DNA of 64,000 nucleotides from Pseudonocardia autotrophica (GTDB taxonomy: Bacteria; Actinomycetota; Actinomycetes; Mycobacteriales; Pseudonocardiaceae): NCBI RefSeq assembly GCF_003945385.1, contig NZ_AP018920.1:2666001-2730000 (forward strand), read 5' to 3'. The notes beneath the pieces are model-generated. The model saw only the letters and a list, made by a program, of their open reading frames with translations, was not told the origin of the DNA and searched no databases. Position numbers and translations under genes: made by a program. Below, piece by piece: positions 51,505 through 59,046 of the stretch (position 1 is the stretch's first letter; each line of letters starts with the position of its first letter).

Positions 51505-51732
51505 ATGAACCGTATGCACGTGAACGATCCTGCGTCGATCGACGCCCTGAACTGGCGGAAGAGCGTCCGCAGCGGCCAGCAGGGCAACTGCGTGGAGCTG
51601 GCGGTCACCGGCGAGGGGATCGCGGTCCGCAACTCCCGCGACCCGCACGGCACGGTCCTGGCGTTCTCCGCGGCCGGTATCGGCGACCTGCTGAACTCGA
51701 TCAAGAACGGCGAGCTCGACGACCTCGCCTGA
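51505..51732 (+). CDS. DUF397 small protein
   Basis: A 75-residue DUF397 protein with the typical NWRKSVRSGQQGNCVELAV start, AVRNSRDPHGTVLAF in the middle and a final short helix. These proteins are the usual partners of XRE/DUF5753 regulators and are thought to modulate them, although the mechanism is unproven. ATG 51505 follows AGGTGAG; GTG 51493 is in frame. A perfect 14-bp hairpin follows the stop codon. Confidence 0.9.
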   Translation: MNRMHVNDPASIDALNWRKSVRSGQQGNCVELAVTGEGIAVRNSRDPHGTVLAFSAAGIGDLLNSIKNGELDDLA

Positions 51733-51744
51733 CCCCTGAACCTC

Positions 51745-51779
51745 CCGCGGGCGGCCGGCCCGACCCCGGCCGCCCGCGG
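51745..51779 (+). terminator. Hairpin terminator after the DUF397 gene
   Basis: CCGCGGGCGGCCGG (51745-51758) pairs perfectly with CCGGCCGCCCGCGG (51766-51779) over a 7-base loop, 13 bases after the stop codon. There is no T-tract. Confidence 0.65.
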
Positions 51780-51841
51780 TGAGCCATCGGGCGATGCCCG
51801 CCACATCGGTGATCAACCGGTGGCGCCCGGTGTAGGAAAGA

Positions 51842-52900
51842 ATGGTGAGCCGTTCGGAACAGGCCCCGGCCCCGTCCTACCGCGGTGCCAGCGCCCACTA
51901 CCTGTCCCCGTCCCGGCGGGACCCGGTCAAGGTCCTCTCCGAGGAGCCGGTGACCCGGCGGCTGATCGGCGAGGCGCTCGCCGCGCTCGGCCGGACGGGC
52001 GCCGGGCCGGTGTCGGTCCTCGACATCGGTGCGGGCACCGCGGACGGGTTCGCCCTGCTGACCAGGGCCGGCCCCGACGCTCCGCCGCTGGTCGCGCCGG
52101 AGCGGCTGACCTACGTCGGGCTGGACGTCGATCAGGAGATGGTGCGGACGGCGCGGGCGACGGTGACCTCCCCGTCGGCGTCGTTCGTCCTGGGTGACGT
52201 GCGGGACCGGCTCCCGGACGGCGTCTTCGATCTCTACCTGTCCTGCGGCGTCCCGTACTCGCACCTCACCCGCGAGGAGCTGGTCGTGGCGCTGCGCTCG
52301 GTGCTGACCGCGATCGCCGCCCGTGGGCGCCGGGCGGCCGTCGTCGTCGATGTGCTCGGCCGCTACTCGGTGGAGTGGCAGCCGCGGTGGGACACCGAAC
52401 GCTGGGACTACGCGATGAGCTTCTTCGCGGGTGGCGGCGACGCGATCTCCGAGCCGATGACCTTCTACTCCCGGCCCGCACTCGACGCGGTGGTCGACGC
52501 CGCCCGCGACGGCAGCGGCGCGCGGATCGTCACGCGGTCCGCCGTCGACCGGTCGGTGCTGGTCGGCAGGCACACGGCCACCGGCTCGTTCCATCCCGGC
52601 GTCCCGCGGTTCCGGACCCTGGTGAACGATCTCCTGCGCGACCCGGGCCGGGTGCGCCCGGCGGACCTGCGGTTCACCCCGGCGACCGGCGGAGCCCCGG
52701 CCGACGTCCTGGCCTGGCTCGCCCGGTTCGCGACCCGCTGGAACCGGGCGCTGGAGCCCTACCCGGAGCGCGCCGGCGCCCTGGACGACGCCGCGGCCGC
52801 CCGGCTCGCGCACGCGCTGCTGGAGCTGGAGCGGGAGGCGGGCCCCGGCCTGGGCGTCGGCCACTCGCTGACGATGACGCTGGTCGTCGAACCGGCCTGA
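51842..52900 (+). CDS. Class I SAM-dependent methyltransferase
   Basis: A 352-residue methyltransferase. The SAM-binding motif I is VSVLDIGAGTADGFALL, with motif II in LTYVGLDVDQEMV and FVLGDVRDRL. The second half (about 190-350) is family-specific and unlike common small-molecule methyltransferases, so the substrate cannot be named. ATG 51842 has AGGAAAG close upstream; GTG 51845 is possible. It is convergent with the PPK2 gene, 24 bp away. Confidence 0.82.
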   Translation: MVSRSEQAPAPSYRGASAHYLSPSRRDPVKVLSEEPVTRRLIGEALAALGRTGAGPVSVLDIGAGTADGFALLTRAGPDAPPLVAPERLTYVGLDVDQEMVRTARATVTSPSASFVLGDVRDRLPDGVFDLYLSCGVPYSHLTREELVVALRSVLTAIAARGRRAAVVVDVLGRYSVEWQPRWDTERWDYAMSFFAGGGDAISEPMTFYSRPALDAVVDAARDGSGARIVTRSAVDRSVLVGRHTATGSFHPGVPRFRTLVNDLLRDPGRVRPADLRFTPATGGAPADVLAWLARFATRWNRALEPYPERAGALDDAAAARLAHALLELEREAGPGLGVGHSLTMTLVVEPA

Positions 52901-52924
52901 CAGCGTGGCCCGGGCCGCGCCGGG

Positions 52925-54007
52925 TCAGCGGTGGTGGTCGGTCAGCGGGGGGAACCGGCTGGGGTGCTCACCGTGCTCGAACATCTCCGCGGCCGGCCCG
53001 ACGACCAGCGGATCCGGCCCGGTGGCGACGCCGGTGTCCTTGCCCGGGTAGTCGAACAGCGCGAGGACGTGGCGCATCGCCTCCAGCCTGGCCCGCTTCT
53101 TGTCGTTGCTCTTGATCACGGTCCAGGGGGCGTCGCGGGTGTCGGTGTAGAAGAACATCGCCTCCTTCGCCTCGGTGTAGGCCTCCCACTTGTCCAGCGA
53201 GGCGAGGTCCATCGGGGACAGCTTCCACTGGCGGACGGGATCGACCTGGCGGATCAGGAACCGGGTGCGCTGCTCGTCGCGGGACACCGAGAACCACAGC
53301 TTGACCAGGTGGATCCCGGACCGGACCAGCATCCGTTCCAGCTCGGGCGTCGCCCGCAGGAACTCCATGTAGGAACGGGCGTCGGTGAAGCCCATCACCC
53401 GCTCCACGCCGGCCCGGTTGTACCAGGACCGGTCGAACAGCACGATCTCGCCGGCCGACGGCAGGTGCGCCACGTACCGCTGGAAGTACCACTGCCCGGC
53501 CTCGCGGTCGGTCGGCTTCTCCAGCGCGACCACCCGGCAGCCGCGCGGGTTGAGGTGCTCGGTGAACCGCTTGATGGTGCCGCCCTTACCGGCCGCGTCA
53601 CGGCCCTCGAACAGCACGACGACCCGGCTCCCGGTCTCCTTGACCCAGTTCTGCAGCTTCAGCAGCTCGATCTGCAGCAGCCGCTTCTGCTCCTCGTACC
53701 CGTCGCGGCTGAGCCGGGCGTCGTAGGGATAGCCCTGCCGCCAGGTGTCGACCGGATCGCCCTCCGGGCCGACGAGGGTGGGATCGTCGTCGTCGGAGTC
53801 GTCGACGCGGAACCGCTCGGCGGCGGCCGCGGACAGCAGGTCGGGTGCGCCGGCGCCGGGTGCGGCGGTCCGGTTCCCGGCCGGACGCTCTGCGGGGAGA
53901 TCGACCGAGGGGCCGACGGGGCGATCGGCTGGGGGAGCGACTGCGGGATCGGCTGGGGGGTCGGCGGGGCGATCGGCTGGGGGATCGGCGGGGTTCTCGT
54001 CCACCAC
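52925..54007 (-). CDS. ppk2: Polyphosphate kinase 2
   Basis: About 360 residues. The catalytic domain starts near residue 90 with YDARLSRDGYEEQKRLLQIELLKLQ-like helices. It has the Walker A FEGRDAAGKGG, the lid region VALEKPTDREAGQWYFQRY and the Walker B LFDRSWYNRAGVE, then SPMDLASLDKWEAYTEAKE. It transfers phosphate between polyphosphate and nucleotides. The first 80-90 residues are low-complexity Pro/Ala/Asp, partly encoded by a repeated GATCGGCTGGGGG element. GTG 54007 or 54004 is the likely start because the frame upstream runs into the divergent PhyH gene. Confidence 0.88.
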   Translation of the reverse strand: MVDENPADPPADRPADPPADPAVAPPADRPVGPSVDLPAERPAGNRTAAPGAGAPDLLSAAAAERFRVDDSDDDDPTLVGPEGDPVDTWRQGYPYDARLSRDGYEEQKRLLQIELLKLQNWVKETGSRVVVLFEGRDAAGKGGTIKRFTEHLNPRGCRVVALEKPTDREAGQWYFQRYVAHLPSAGEIVLFDRSWYNRAGVERVMGFTDARSYMEFLRATPELERMLVRSGIHLVKLWFSVSRDEQRTRFLIRQVDPVRQWKLSPMDLASLDKWEAYTEAKEAMFFYTDTRDAPWTVIKSNDKKRARLEAMRHVLALFDYPGKDTGVATGPDPLVVGPAAEMFEHGEHPSRFPPLTDHHR

Positions 54008-54137
54008 CCGAACGGTGCGCGCGCCGGATGGCCACCGGGTGACGGCCGGGTGGCCACCGGACAGCGGGCCGGGGCCGGTCCGGTGACGCGCGGAAACCGG
54101 TCGCACCCACCGGCCCGCAGGGGCAGCATCACCGCAC

Positions 54138-54920
54138 GTGATCGAACATTTCCTGCGCGAGGGCTGGGTGCATCTGCCCGGCGCCGCCGGTCCCGATCTC
54201 GCAGCACGGTGCCGTGATCTCGTCATCGCGGAGCTGCGCGTCCGCGGCTGCGACGCCGATGACCCCGGCACCTGGACCGCGCCGGTCGTCCGGATCGAGG
54301 CGATGACCGATCCCGGGTTCACCGCGTCGGCGAACACCGCCGCTCTGCACGCCGCCTACGACGCGCTGGTCGGTCCCGGCCGGTGGCGGCCCCGGTACGG
54401 GATGGGGACCTTCCCGATCCGGTTCCCGCACCCCGTCCCGCCCGATGACGACGGCTGGCACGTCGAGTCGTCCTTCGCCGGACCGGACGGCGGGCCGCGG
54501 CTGTCGGTGACCGGGCGCGGGCGGGCGCTGCTGATGCTGTTCCTCTACACCGACGTCGGCCCGCAGGACGCCCCGACCCTGCTCCGCTCCGGATCGCACC
54601 ACGAGGTCGCGCGGCTGCTCGCCGCGCACGGTGACGACGGCGCGGACTGGTTGCCCTTCTGCGGCGATGCCGTCGCGGCGACCACGGACCGGCCGGAGGT
54701 CGCCGCGACCGGCGCAGCCGGCGACGTCTACCTGGTGCATCCGTTCGTCGTGCACCGCGCCCAGGCGATGGGGCCGGATGCGCGCGGGCCGCGGATCATC
54801 GCCCAGCCCCCGCTGGAACCCGCCGCCGAACCGGCGTTCGACCTGGTCTCGGGGTCGGCGCCGGTGGAGCGGGTGGTCCGGGAGGCCCTCGGCGGGATCA
54901 GAGCTGGACGCCGCGGGTGA
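54138..54920 (+). CDS. Phytanoyl-CoA dioxygenase-like protein with an H-x-E motif
   Basis: A 260-residue Fe(II)/2-oxoglutarate oxygenase-like protein of the PhyH superfamily. The first metal motif reads GWHVESSF (His108, Glu110), where most members have H-x-D. The distal histidine is His201 or His206 in YLVHPFVVHRA, and Arg219 in GPRI is the likely 2-oxoglutarate ligand. The hydroxylated substrate is unknown. GTG 54138 is divergent from ppk2. Its last 23 bases overlap the convergent SDR gene. Confidence 0.75.
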   Translation: MIEHFLREGWVHLPGAAGPDLAARCRDLVIAELRVRGCDADDPGTWTAPVVRIEAMTDPGFTASANTAALHAAYDALVGPGRWRPRYGMGTFPIRFPHPVPPDDDGWHVESSFAGPDGGPRLSVTGRGRALLMLFLYTDVGPQDAPTLLRSGSHHEVARLLAAHGDDGADWLPFCGDAVAATTDRPEVAATGAAGDVYLVHPFVVHRAQAMGPDARGPRIIAQPPLEPAAEPAFDLVSGSAPVERVVREALGGIRAGRRG

Positions 54921-55659
54921 CGGCGCCGTCGACCAGCAGGTTGGTGCCGCTGATCCGGCTCGCCCGGGGGCTGACCAGGGAGACGACCGCGTAGGCGGTC
55001 TCCTCCGGGCTGCCCATCCGCCCGGTCGGGTTCAGGCCCATCGCGTGCGCGAACAGCTCGGGGTTGTTCTGCTCGATGTTCTCCCACACCCCGCCCGGGA
55101 AGTAGACGTTGCCGGGGGAGACCGCGTTGGCCCGGATCCCCTTGGCGGCCAGGTCGAAGGCCAGCCCGGACACGTAGTGCACCAGCGCCGCCTTCATGAC
55201 GCCGTAGGAGCCGTCCGCGAAGTCGATCTCCCGGCCGGACACCGACGACACCGCGGTGATCGACGCGGCGTCGCTGCGCTCCAGGTGCGGCATCGCCGCC
55301 TCGACCAGCCGCACGGTGTGCAGCAGGTCGATCTCGAAGCTGGACCGCCAGTTCGCCTCGCCCGGCCCGATGGCCAGTGCGCTGACGTTCGCCACGACGG
55401 CGTCGATCCGGCCGAAGCGCTGCGCGGTCGCCTCCACCCAGGCGGTCAGCGCGTCGCCGTCGGCGACGTCCACCGCGGTACCGGCGACGTCCGCCGAGCC
55501 GGCCCGCAGCTCCTGCTCGGCGGCCGCGCAGCCGTCGGCGTCGCGGGCGCAGAACGCGACCCGGGCGCCCTCCGCGGCCAGCGCGGCGACGACCGCACGG
55601 CCGATGCCGCGCGAGCCGCCGGTGACCAGCACGACCCGGTCGGTCAGCAACATGTCCAC
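54898..55659 (-). CDS. SDR-family oxidoreductase
   Basis: A 253-residue short-chain dehydrogenase. The NAD(P) motif is GGSRGIG (residues 14-20), with Ser138/139 in AVSSVSG and the catalytic Tyr152 and Lys156 in SYGVMKAAL. It oxidises an alcohol or reduces a ketone; the substrate is open. GTG 55659 is preferred because AAGGAG lies 8 bases before it; ATG 55653 is possible. It is the last gene of a predicted MBL - fmdB - fmdA - SDR operon, 12 bp after the amidase stop. Confidence 0.9.
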   Translation of the reverse strand: MDMLLTDRVVLVTGGSRGIGRAVVAALAAEGARVAFCARDADGCAAAEQELRAGSADVAGTAVDVADGDALTAWVEATAQRFGRIDAVVANVSALAIGPGEANWRSSFEIDLLHTVRLVEAAMPHLERSDAASITAVSSVSGREIDFADGSYGVMKAALVHYVSGLAFDLAAKGIRANAVSPGNVYFPGGVWENIEQNNPELFAHAMGLNPTGRMGSPEETAYAVVSLVSPRASRISGTNLLVDGAVTRGVQL

Positions 55660-55671
55660 GGGGAGCTCCTT

Positions 55672-56685
55672 CTAGAGGGTGCGGGCCTGCTCGCGCAGGT
55701 GGCGGTGCACGCCGTTGTAGGCGGCGGCGTCGGGGAGCAGCGCCTTGGAGATCTTGGTGACGGCGCTGTAGTTGGTGTCGACGACGTTGGCCAGCGGGGA
55801 CTCCGCGGCCTGGGTGAGCAGCTGGTAGGCGTCGAGCCGGTCCAGGCCGTACAGCTCGCCCAGCCAGGCGATCATGCCGACCTGGCTGGCCCGCCAGGCG
55901 TCCTCCAGCGGCCGGGACGACCCGATCACGACGTAGTGGCTGTCGGTCTCGATCCGCGGCCAGGCCGGGGCCGGTGCGTTCTTGATCAGCTCGACGATCA
56001 GCACGACGTCCATCGCGCCCTCGACGGCCGTCCCGCAGCTCTCGCCCTCACCCTGCCGGTAGTGCCCGTCGCCGACCGAGAACAGCGCGCCCTCGACGTT
56101 GACCTGCAGGTAGCAGGTCGCACCGGCGCGCATCTCGGGCGTGTCCATGTTCCCGCCGAAGACGTCGGGCACCAGCGAGCTGCGCACCTCGCGCCCGGCC
56201 GGGGCGACCCCGACGGTGCCGAGCATCGGATTGCACGGCAGCTCAAGGCGCAGGTCGACGCTGGTCGCCTCGAACAGCACGGTGCCCGCGGCGCGGTCGA
56301 GCTGGTAGATCCAGGTGCGCTCGGGCAGCGGCTCGTGCAGCAGCGCCGTCCGGTCGGTCACCGACAGCGCCCCGAACAGCGGGATCGTGGTGGAGGCACC
56401 CCAGTCCCGGGCCGGGGTGAGCTCGACCAGGTGGATGGCCAGGGTGTCGCCGGGCTCGGCGCCCTCGACGTGGAACGGCCCGGTCTGCGGGTTCACCTCG
56501 GTCATGTCGAGCACCTCGGTGGCGCGGTCCGACGTCGAGGTGATCCGGCCGGAGAACGCGTCCTCGGTCCACAGCCGCAGGCAGGTTCCCGGGGTCACTC
56601 GTCGCGCCGGCGCTGCACCGCCGAACGTCCAGGCGAACTCGTGCCGTTCCGGGCGGTATTCGACGACGCGCATGGGTGGGATCAT
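55672..56685 (-). CDS. fmdA: Acetamidase/formamidase (FmdA family)
   Basis: A 337-residue FmdA/AmdA amidase. It carries the family's conserved blocks: VNPQTGPFHVEGAEPGDTL, LPCNPMLGTVGVAP, FGGNMDTPEM and VNVEGALFSVGDGHYRQGEGE. It releases ammonia from formamide, acetamide or similar small amides; the metal-binding residues lie in these blocks. ATG 56685 is chosen because CGGAG precedes it at a good distance; ATG 56673 is an alternative. It lies between fmdB upstream and the SDR downstream on one strand. Confidence 0.9.
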   Translation of the reverse strand: MIPPMRVVEYRPERHEFAWTFGGAAPARRVTPGTCLRLWTEDAFSGRITSTSDRATEVLDMTEVNPQTGPFHVEGAEPGDTLAIHLVELTPARDWGASTTIPLFGALSVTDRTALLHEPLPERTWIYQLDRAAGTVLFEATSVDLRLELPCNPMLGTVGVAPAGREVRSSLVPDVFGGNMDTPEMRAGATCYLQVNVEGALFSVGDGHYRQGEGESCGTAVEGAMDVVLIVELIKNAPAPAWPRIETDSHYVVIGSSRPLEDAWRASQVGMIAWLGELYGLDRLDAYQLLTQAAESPLANVVDTNYSAVTKISKALLPDAAAYNGVHRHLREQARTL

Positions 56686-56759
56686 GTCCGCTCCGCCGGT
56701 GCCGGGCAACGGTTACCGGGCGCATCGTGCGGTGCCCGGGGCCCGCGCGGACCGGTGCC

Positions 56760-57200
56760 CTATGCCGGCTCCGCCGCGCCGCCGGTCCGCCGCTCCCGGC
56801 TCGCCTCGGCGGCTGCCCGGGTGGCGTTCCCGTCGCTCGCGGCCCGGGTCGCGAGCTCCCGGTAGGTCAGCGGCCTGCGCTCGAACCGGCCCTCGTGCGC
56901 GGCGATCGCGTCGCGCTGCTCGCGGTGCTCGGGATGGCGGGACTCGAACTCCTGGCGGGCCTCGACGGTGCGTCGCCAGTGCGTGATCGTGTCCCGGTCA
57001 CCGCTGCCGACGCCCTCCCAGGACTGCGGCGCCGACGCCATCGACGGCGGTGGCGCGGCCCGGCCGTGCATCGCGGGCGATGGCGGCCGGCGCGCCGTCG
57101 TCGCACCGCACGCCGGGCAGTCCGGGGCGGGCGACGACCAGGACGGGACCATCATCTCGAAGCGGCTCCCGCAGGCGCAGGCGAAGTCGTAGACGGGCAT
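56760..57200 (-). CDS. fmdB: FmdB-type zinc-ribbon protein
   Basis: A 146-residue protein. The N-terminal 42 residues are the FmdB zinc ribbon: MPVYDFACACGSRFE, with the second cysteine pair in DCPACG. The rest is polar and helical (QEFESRHPEHREQRDAI; RELATRAASDGNATRAAAE) and probably extended. FmdB was first described as a regulator of the formamidase operon in Methylophilus, and here it sits directly upstream of the amidase gene, which supports both names. It starts 11 bp after the MBL gene. Confidence 0.85.
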   Translation of the reverse strand: MPVYDFACACGSRFEMMVPSWSSPAPDCPACGATTARRPPSPAMHGRAAPPPSMASAPQSWEGVGSGDRDTITHWRRTVEARQEFESRHPEHREQRDAIAAHEGRFERRPLTYRELATRAASDGNATRAAAEASRERRTGGAAEPA

Positions 57201-57211
57201 CGCGGCGCCCC

Positions 57212-58030
57212 TCAGGTGTAGTAGTTGCCGGGGCCGGTGCGCAGCTCCCTGATCTGGTTCGCGTCGTGCCCGAAGATCACGGTCGCGTCGGTCCGCTCCT
57301 GGATGGCCCGGATCTTGTCGACCGAGTTGAACCAGGCGACCGTGTCGTACACGATCCCGGCCGCGATCGGCGGCGGGCCGTAGGACTCCTTGAGGTACAG
57401 CGAGTCCGAGGCGAAGATCATCGTGCCGGAGTCGGCGAGATCGACCTGCAGGCTCATCGTCCCCCAGGTGTGCCCCGGTGTCCGGAGCAGCGTGACACCG
57501 GGCAGCAGTTCGGTGTCCTCCGCGATCGTGTCCAGCTCCAGGGTGTCGTAGTCGGACTTGATGTGTGCGCCCTTGCTGTGCCCGTCGAAGGAGAACGCGC
57601 CGGCCTTCTCCGCCTCGTCGACGATGATCGTCGTGTCGGCCTTCTCCCAGAACTTCGCGTTCGCCGCGTGGTCCAGGTGCAGGTGCGACAGCACCAGGTA
57701 GTCGATGTCGTTCGGTTCGATCCGCAGCTGCTTGAGCCGTGAGTCCAGCCAGTCGTCCTCGGTGGCGGCGTCGACCGGGAAGAACTGGCCCAGGCCGGAG
57801 GGGGCCCACCGGGTCTCCCAGTCCCGTGGGACGCCGGCGTCCCACATCAGCTTCTGCCCGTTCGGATGCTCGATGTAGACGACGTGTGTCGGCACCTCGA
57901 CCCAGTCCCGCTGCTTGCCCGGCTGCTGCTGGGTCGCCATCCGGGAGGGATCGATGAGCAGCCAGGTCAGGTCGGCGTGCATCGTGCCGGTCGGCAGGAT
58001 CGTGACCTTGATCTTGTCGTTGTCGGACAT
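57212..58030 (-). CDS. MBL-fold hydrolase, AHL-lactonase-like
   Basis: A 272-residue metallo-beta-lactamase-fold hydrolase. The zinc ligands are complete: HLHLDH (His116, His118, Asp120, His121), His187 in TPGHTWG, Asp209 in FASDSLY and His255 in FGHDAN. The layout and length match the AttM/AiiB/AiiA lactonases that open N-acyl-homoserine lactones, but many relatives act on other lactones. ATG 58030 follows GAGGAG. It is the first gene of the predicted four-gene operon, so a lactone or amide catabolic role is as likely as quorum quenching. Confidence 0.85.
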   Translation of the reverse strand: MSDNDKIKVTILPTGTMHADLTWLLIDPSRMATQQQPGKQRDWVEVPTHVVYIEHPNGQKLMWDAGVPRDWETRWAPSGLGQFFPVDAATEDDWLDSRLKQLRIEPNDIDYLVLSHLHLDHAANAKFWEKADTTIIVDEAEKAGAFSFDGHSKGAHIKSDYDTLELDTIAEDTELLPGVTLLRTPGHTWGTMSLQVDLADSGTMIFASDSLYLKESYGPPPIAAGIVYDTVAWFNSVDKIRAIQERTDATVIFGHDANQIRELRTGPGNYYT

Positions 58031-58127
58031 CGCTCTCCTCATCGAGCAGCGGGGCGCCGGGACACATGCACCCTGCCGCACCAGTGACGTGCGCGACAAC
58101 CGGAGTCGGTCGTGGCAGGCTGCCCGG

Positions 58128-58748
58128 ATGGCGAGGTACTACGACGTCCACCCGCAGAACCCCCAACCCCGCAGCATCGGCCAGATCGTGGACGTGGTCC
58201 GTGACGGCGGGCTCATCGCGTACCCGACCGACTCGTGCTTCGCCCTCGGCTGCTCGCTGGGCAACCGGGACGGGCTCGAACGCATCCGGCAGATCCGCAA
58301 GCTCGACGACAAGCACCACTTCACGCTGGTCTGCGCCGACTTCGCGCAGCTGGGCCAGTTCGTGCAGATCTCCAACCGGGTCTTCCGGGCGGTGAAGGCG
58401 TCCACCCCGGGCAGCTACACGTTCATCCTCCCGGCCACCAAGGAGGTGCCGCGCCGGCTGCTGCACCCGAAGAAGAAGACCGTCGGCGTGCGGATCCCCG
58501 ACCACGCGACCACCCAGGCGCTGCTGGAACGCCACGGCGAGCCGCTGCTGTCGTCCACCCTGCTGCTGCCCGGGCACGACGAGCCGATGACGCAGGGCTG
58601 GGAGATCAAGGAGGAGCTGGAGAACCAGGTCGACGCGGTCATCGACTCCGGGGACTGCGGGACCGAGCCGACGACGGTGGTCGACCTGTCCGGCGACGAG
58701 CCGGAGATCATCCGGATCGGCGCCGGGGACCCGGCCCGGTTCGAGTGA
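58128..58748 (+). CDS. YrdC/Sua5-type (YciO-like) protein
   Basis: A 206-residue protein with the YrdC/Sua5 fold: GGLIAYPTDSCFALGCSL, IRKLDDKHHFTLVCADF, FILPATKEVPRRLLHPKKKTVGVRIP and SSTLLLPG near the end. Members make threonylcarbamoyl-AMP for the t6A modification of tRNA. This sequence (start MARYYDVHPQNPQPRSI) is of the YciO subgroup, whose role in t6A is less certain. It is divergent from the MBL operon across 97 bp. A hairpin follows it. Confidence 0.88.
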   Translation: MARYYDVHPQNPQPRSIGQIVDVVRDGGLIAYPTDSCFALGCSLGNRDGLERIRQIRKLDDKHHFTLVCADFAQLGQFVQISNRVFRAVKASTPGSYTFILPATKEVPRRLLHPKKKTVGVRIPDHATTQALLERHGEPLLSSTLLLPGHDEPMTQGWEIKEELENQVDAVIDSGDCGTEPTTVVDLSGDEPEIIRIGAGDPARFE

Positions 58749-58830
58749 CGCCGGACGGGTGACGATCGGCCGGGAGCGGTGACGGCGAGTTCCGGAGCAC
58801 CCGTGCGAACGCGGCCCGTCGCGGCGAAAG

Positions 58831-58870
58831 GCCCGCCGGTCGAGGGGGGCAGGGCAGGCGGGCCGGCGGG
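58831..58870 (+). terminator. Hairpin after the YrdC-like gene
   Basis: CCCGCCGG (58832-58839) can pair with CCGGCGGG (58863-58870), or GCCCGCC (58831-58837) with GGCGGGC (58857-58863). Both alternatives lie in the roughly 300-bp gap before the CvnA-like gene. The rest of the gap shows no gene. Confidence 0.45.
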
Positions 58871-59046
58871 TGACCGAACCGGCGCCGCCCGCCCCTCCGC
58901 GGTGCACCGCCCACCGCATCGGGGCGAGCGAAGGCGCAACCGTTGAGTAGTCTTCGTGATCGACCGTTCCCGGCCCGATTCCGAAGCGGGCCGGGTGCGC
59001 GACGCCCGGAACCGGGCGTCGTACCAGCCGTTCGGAGGACGATCGC

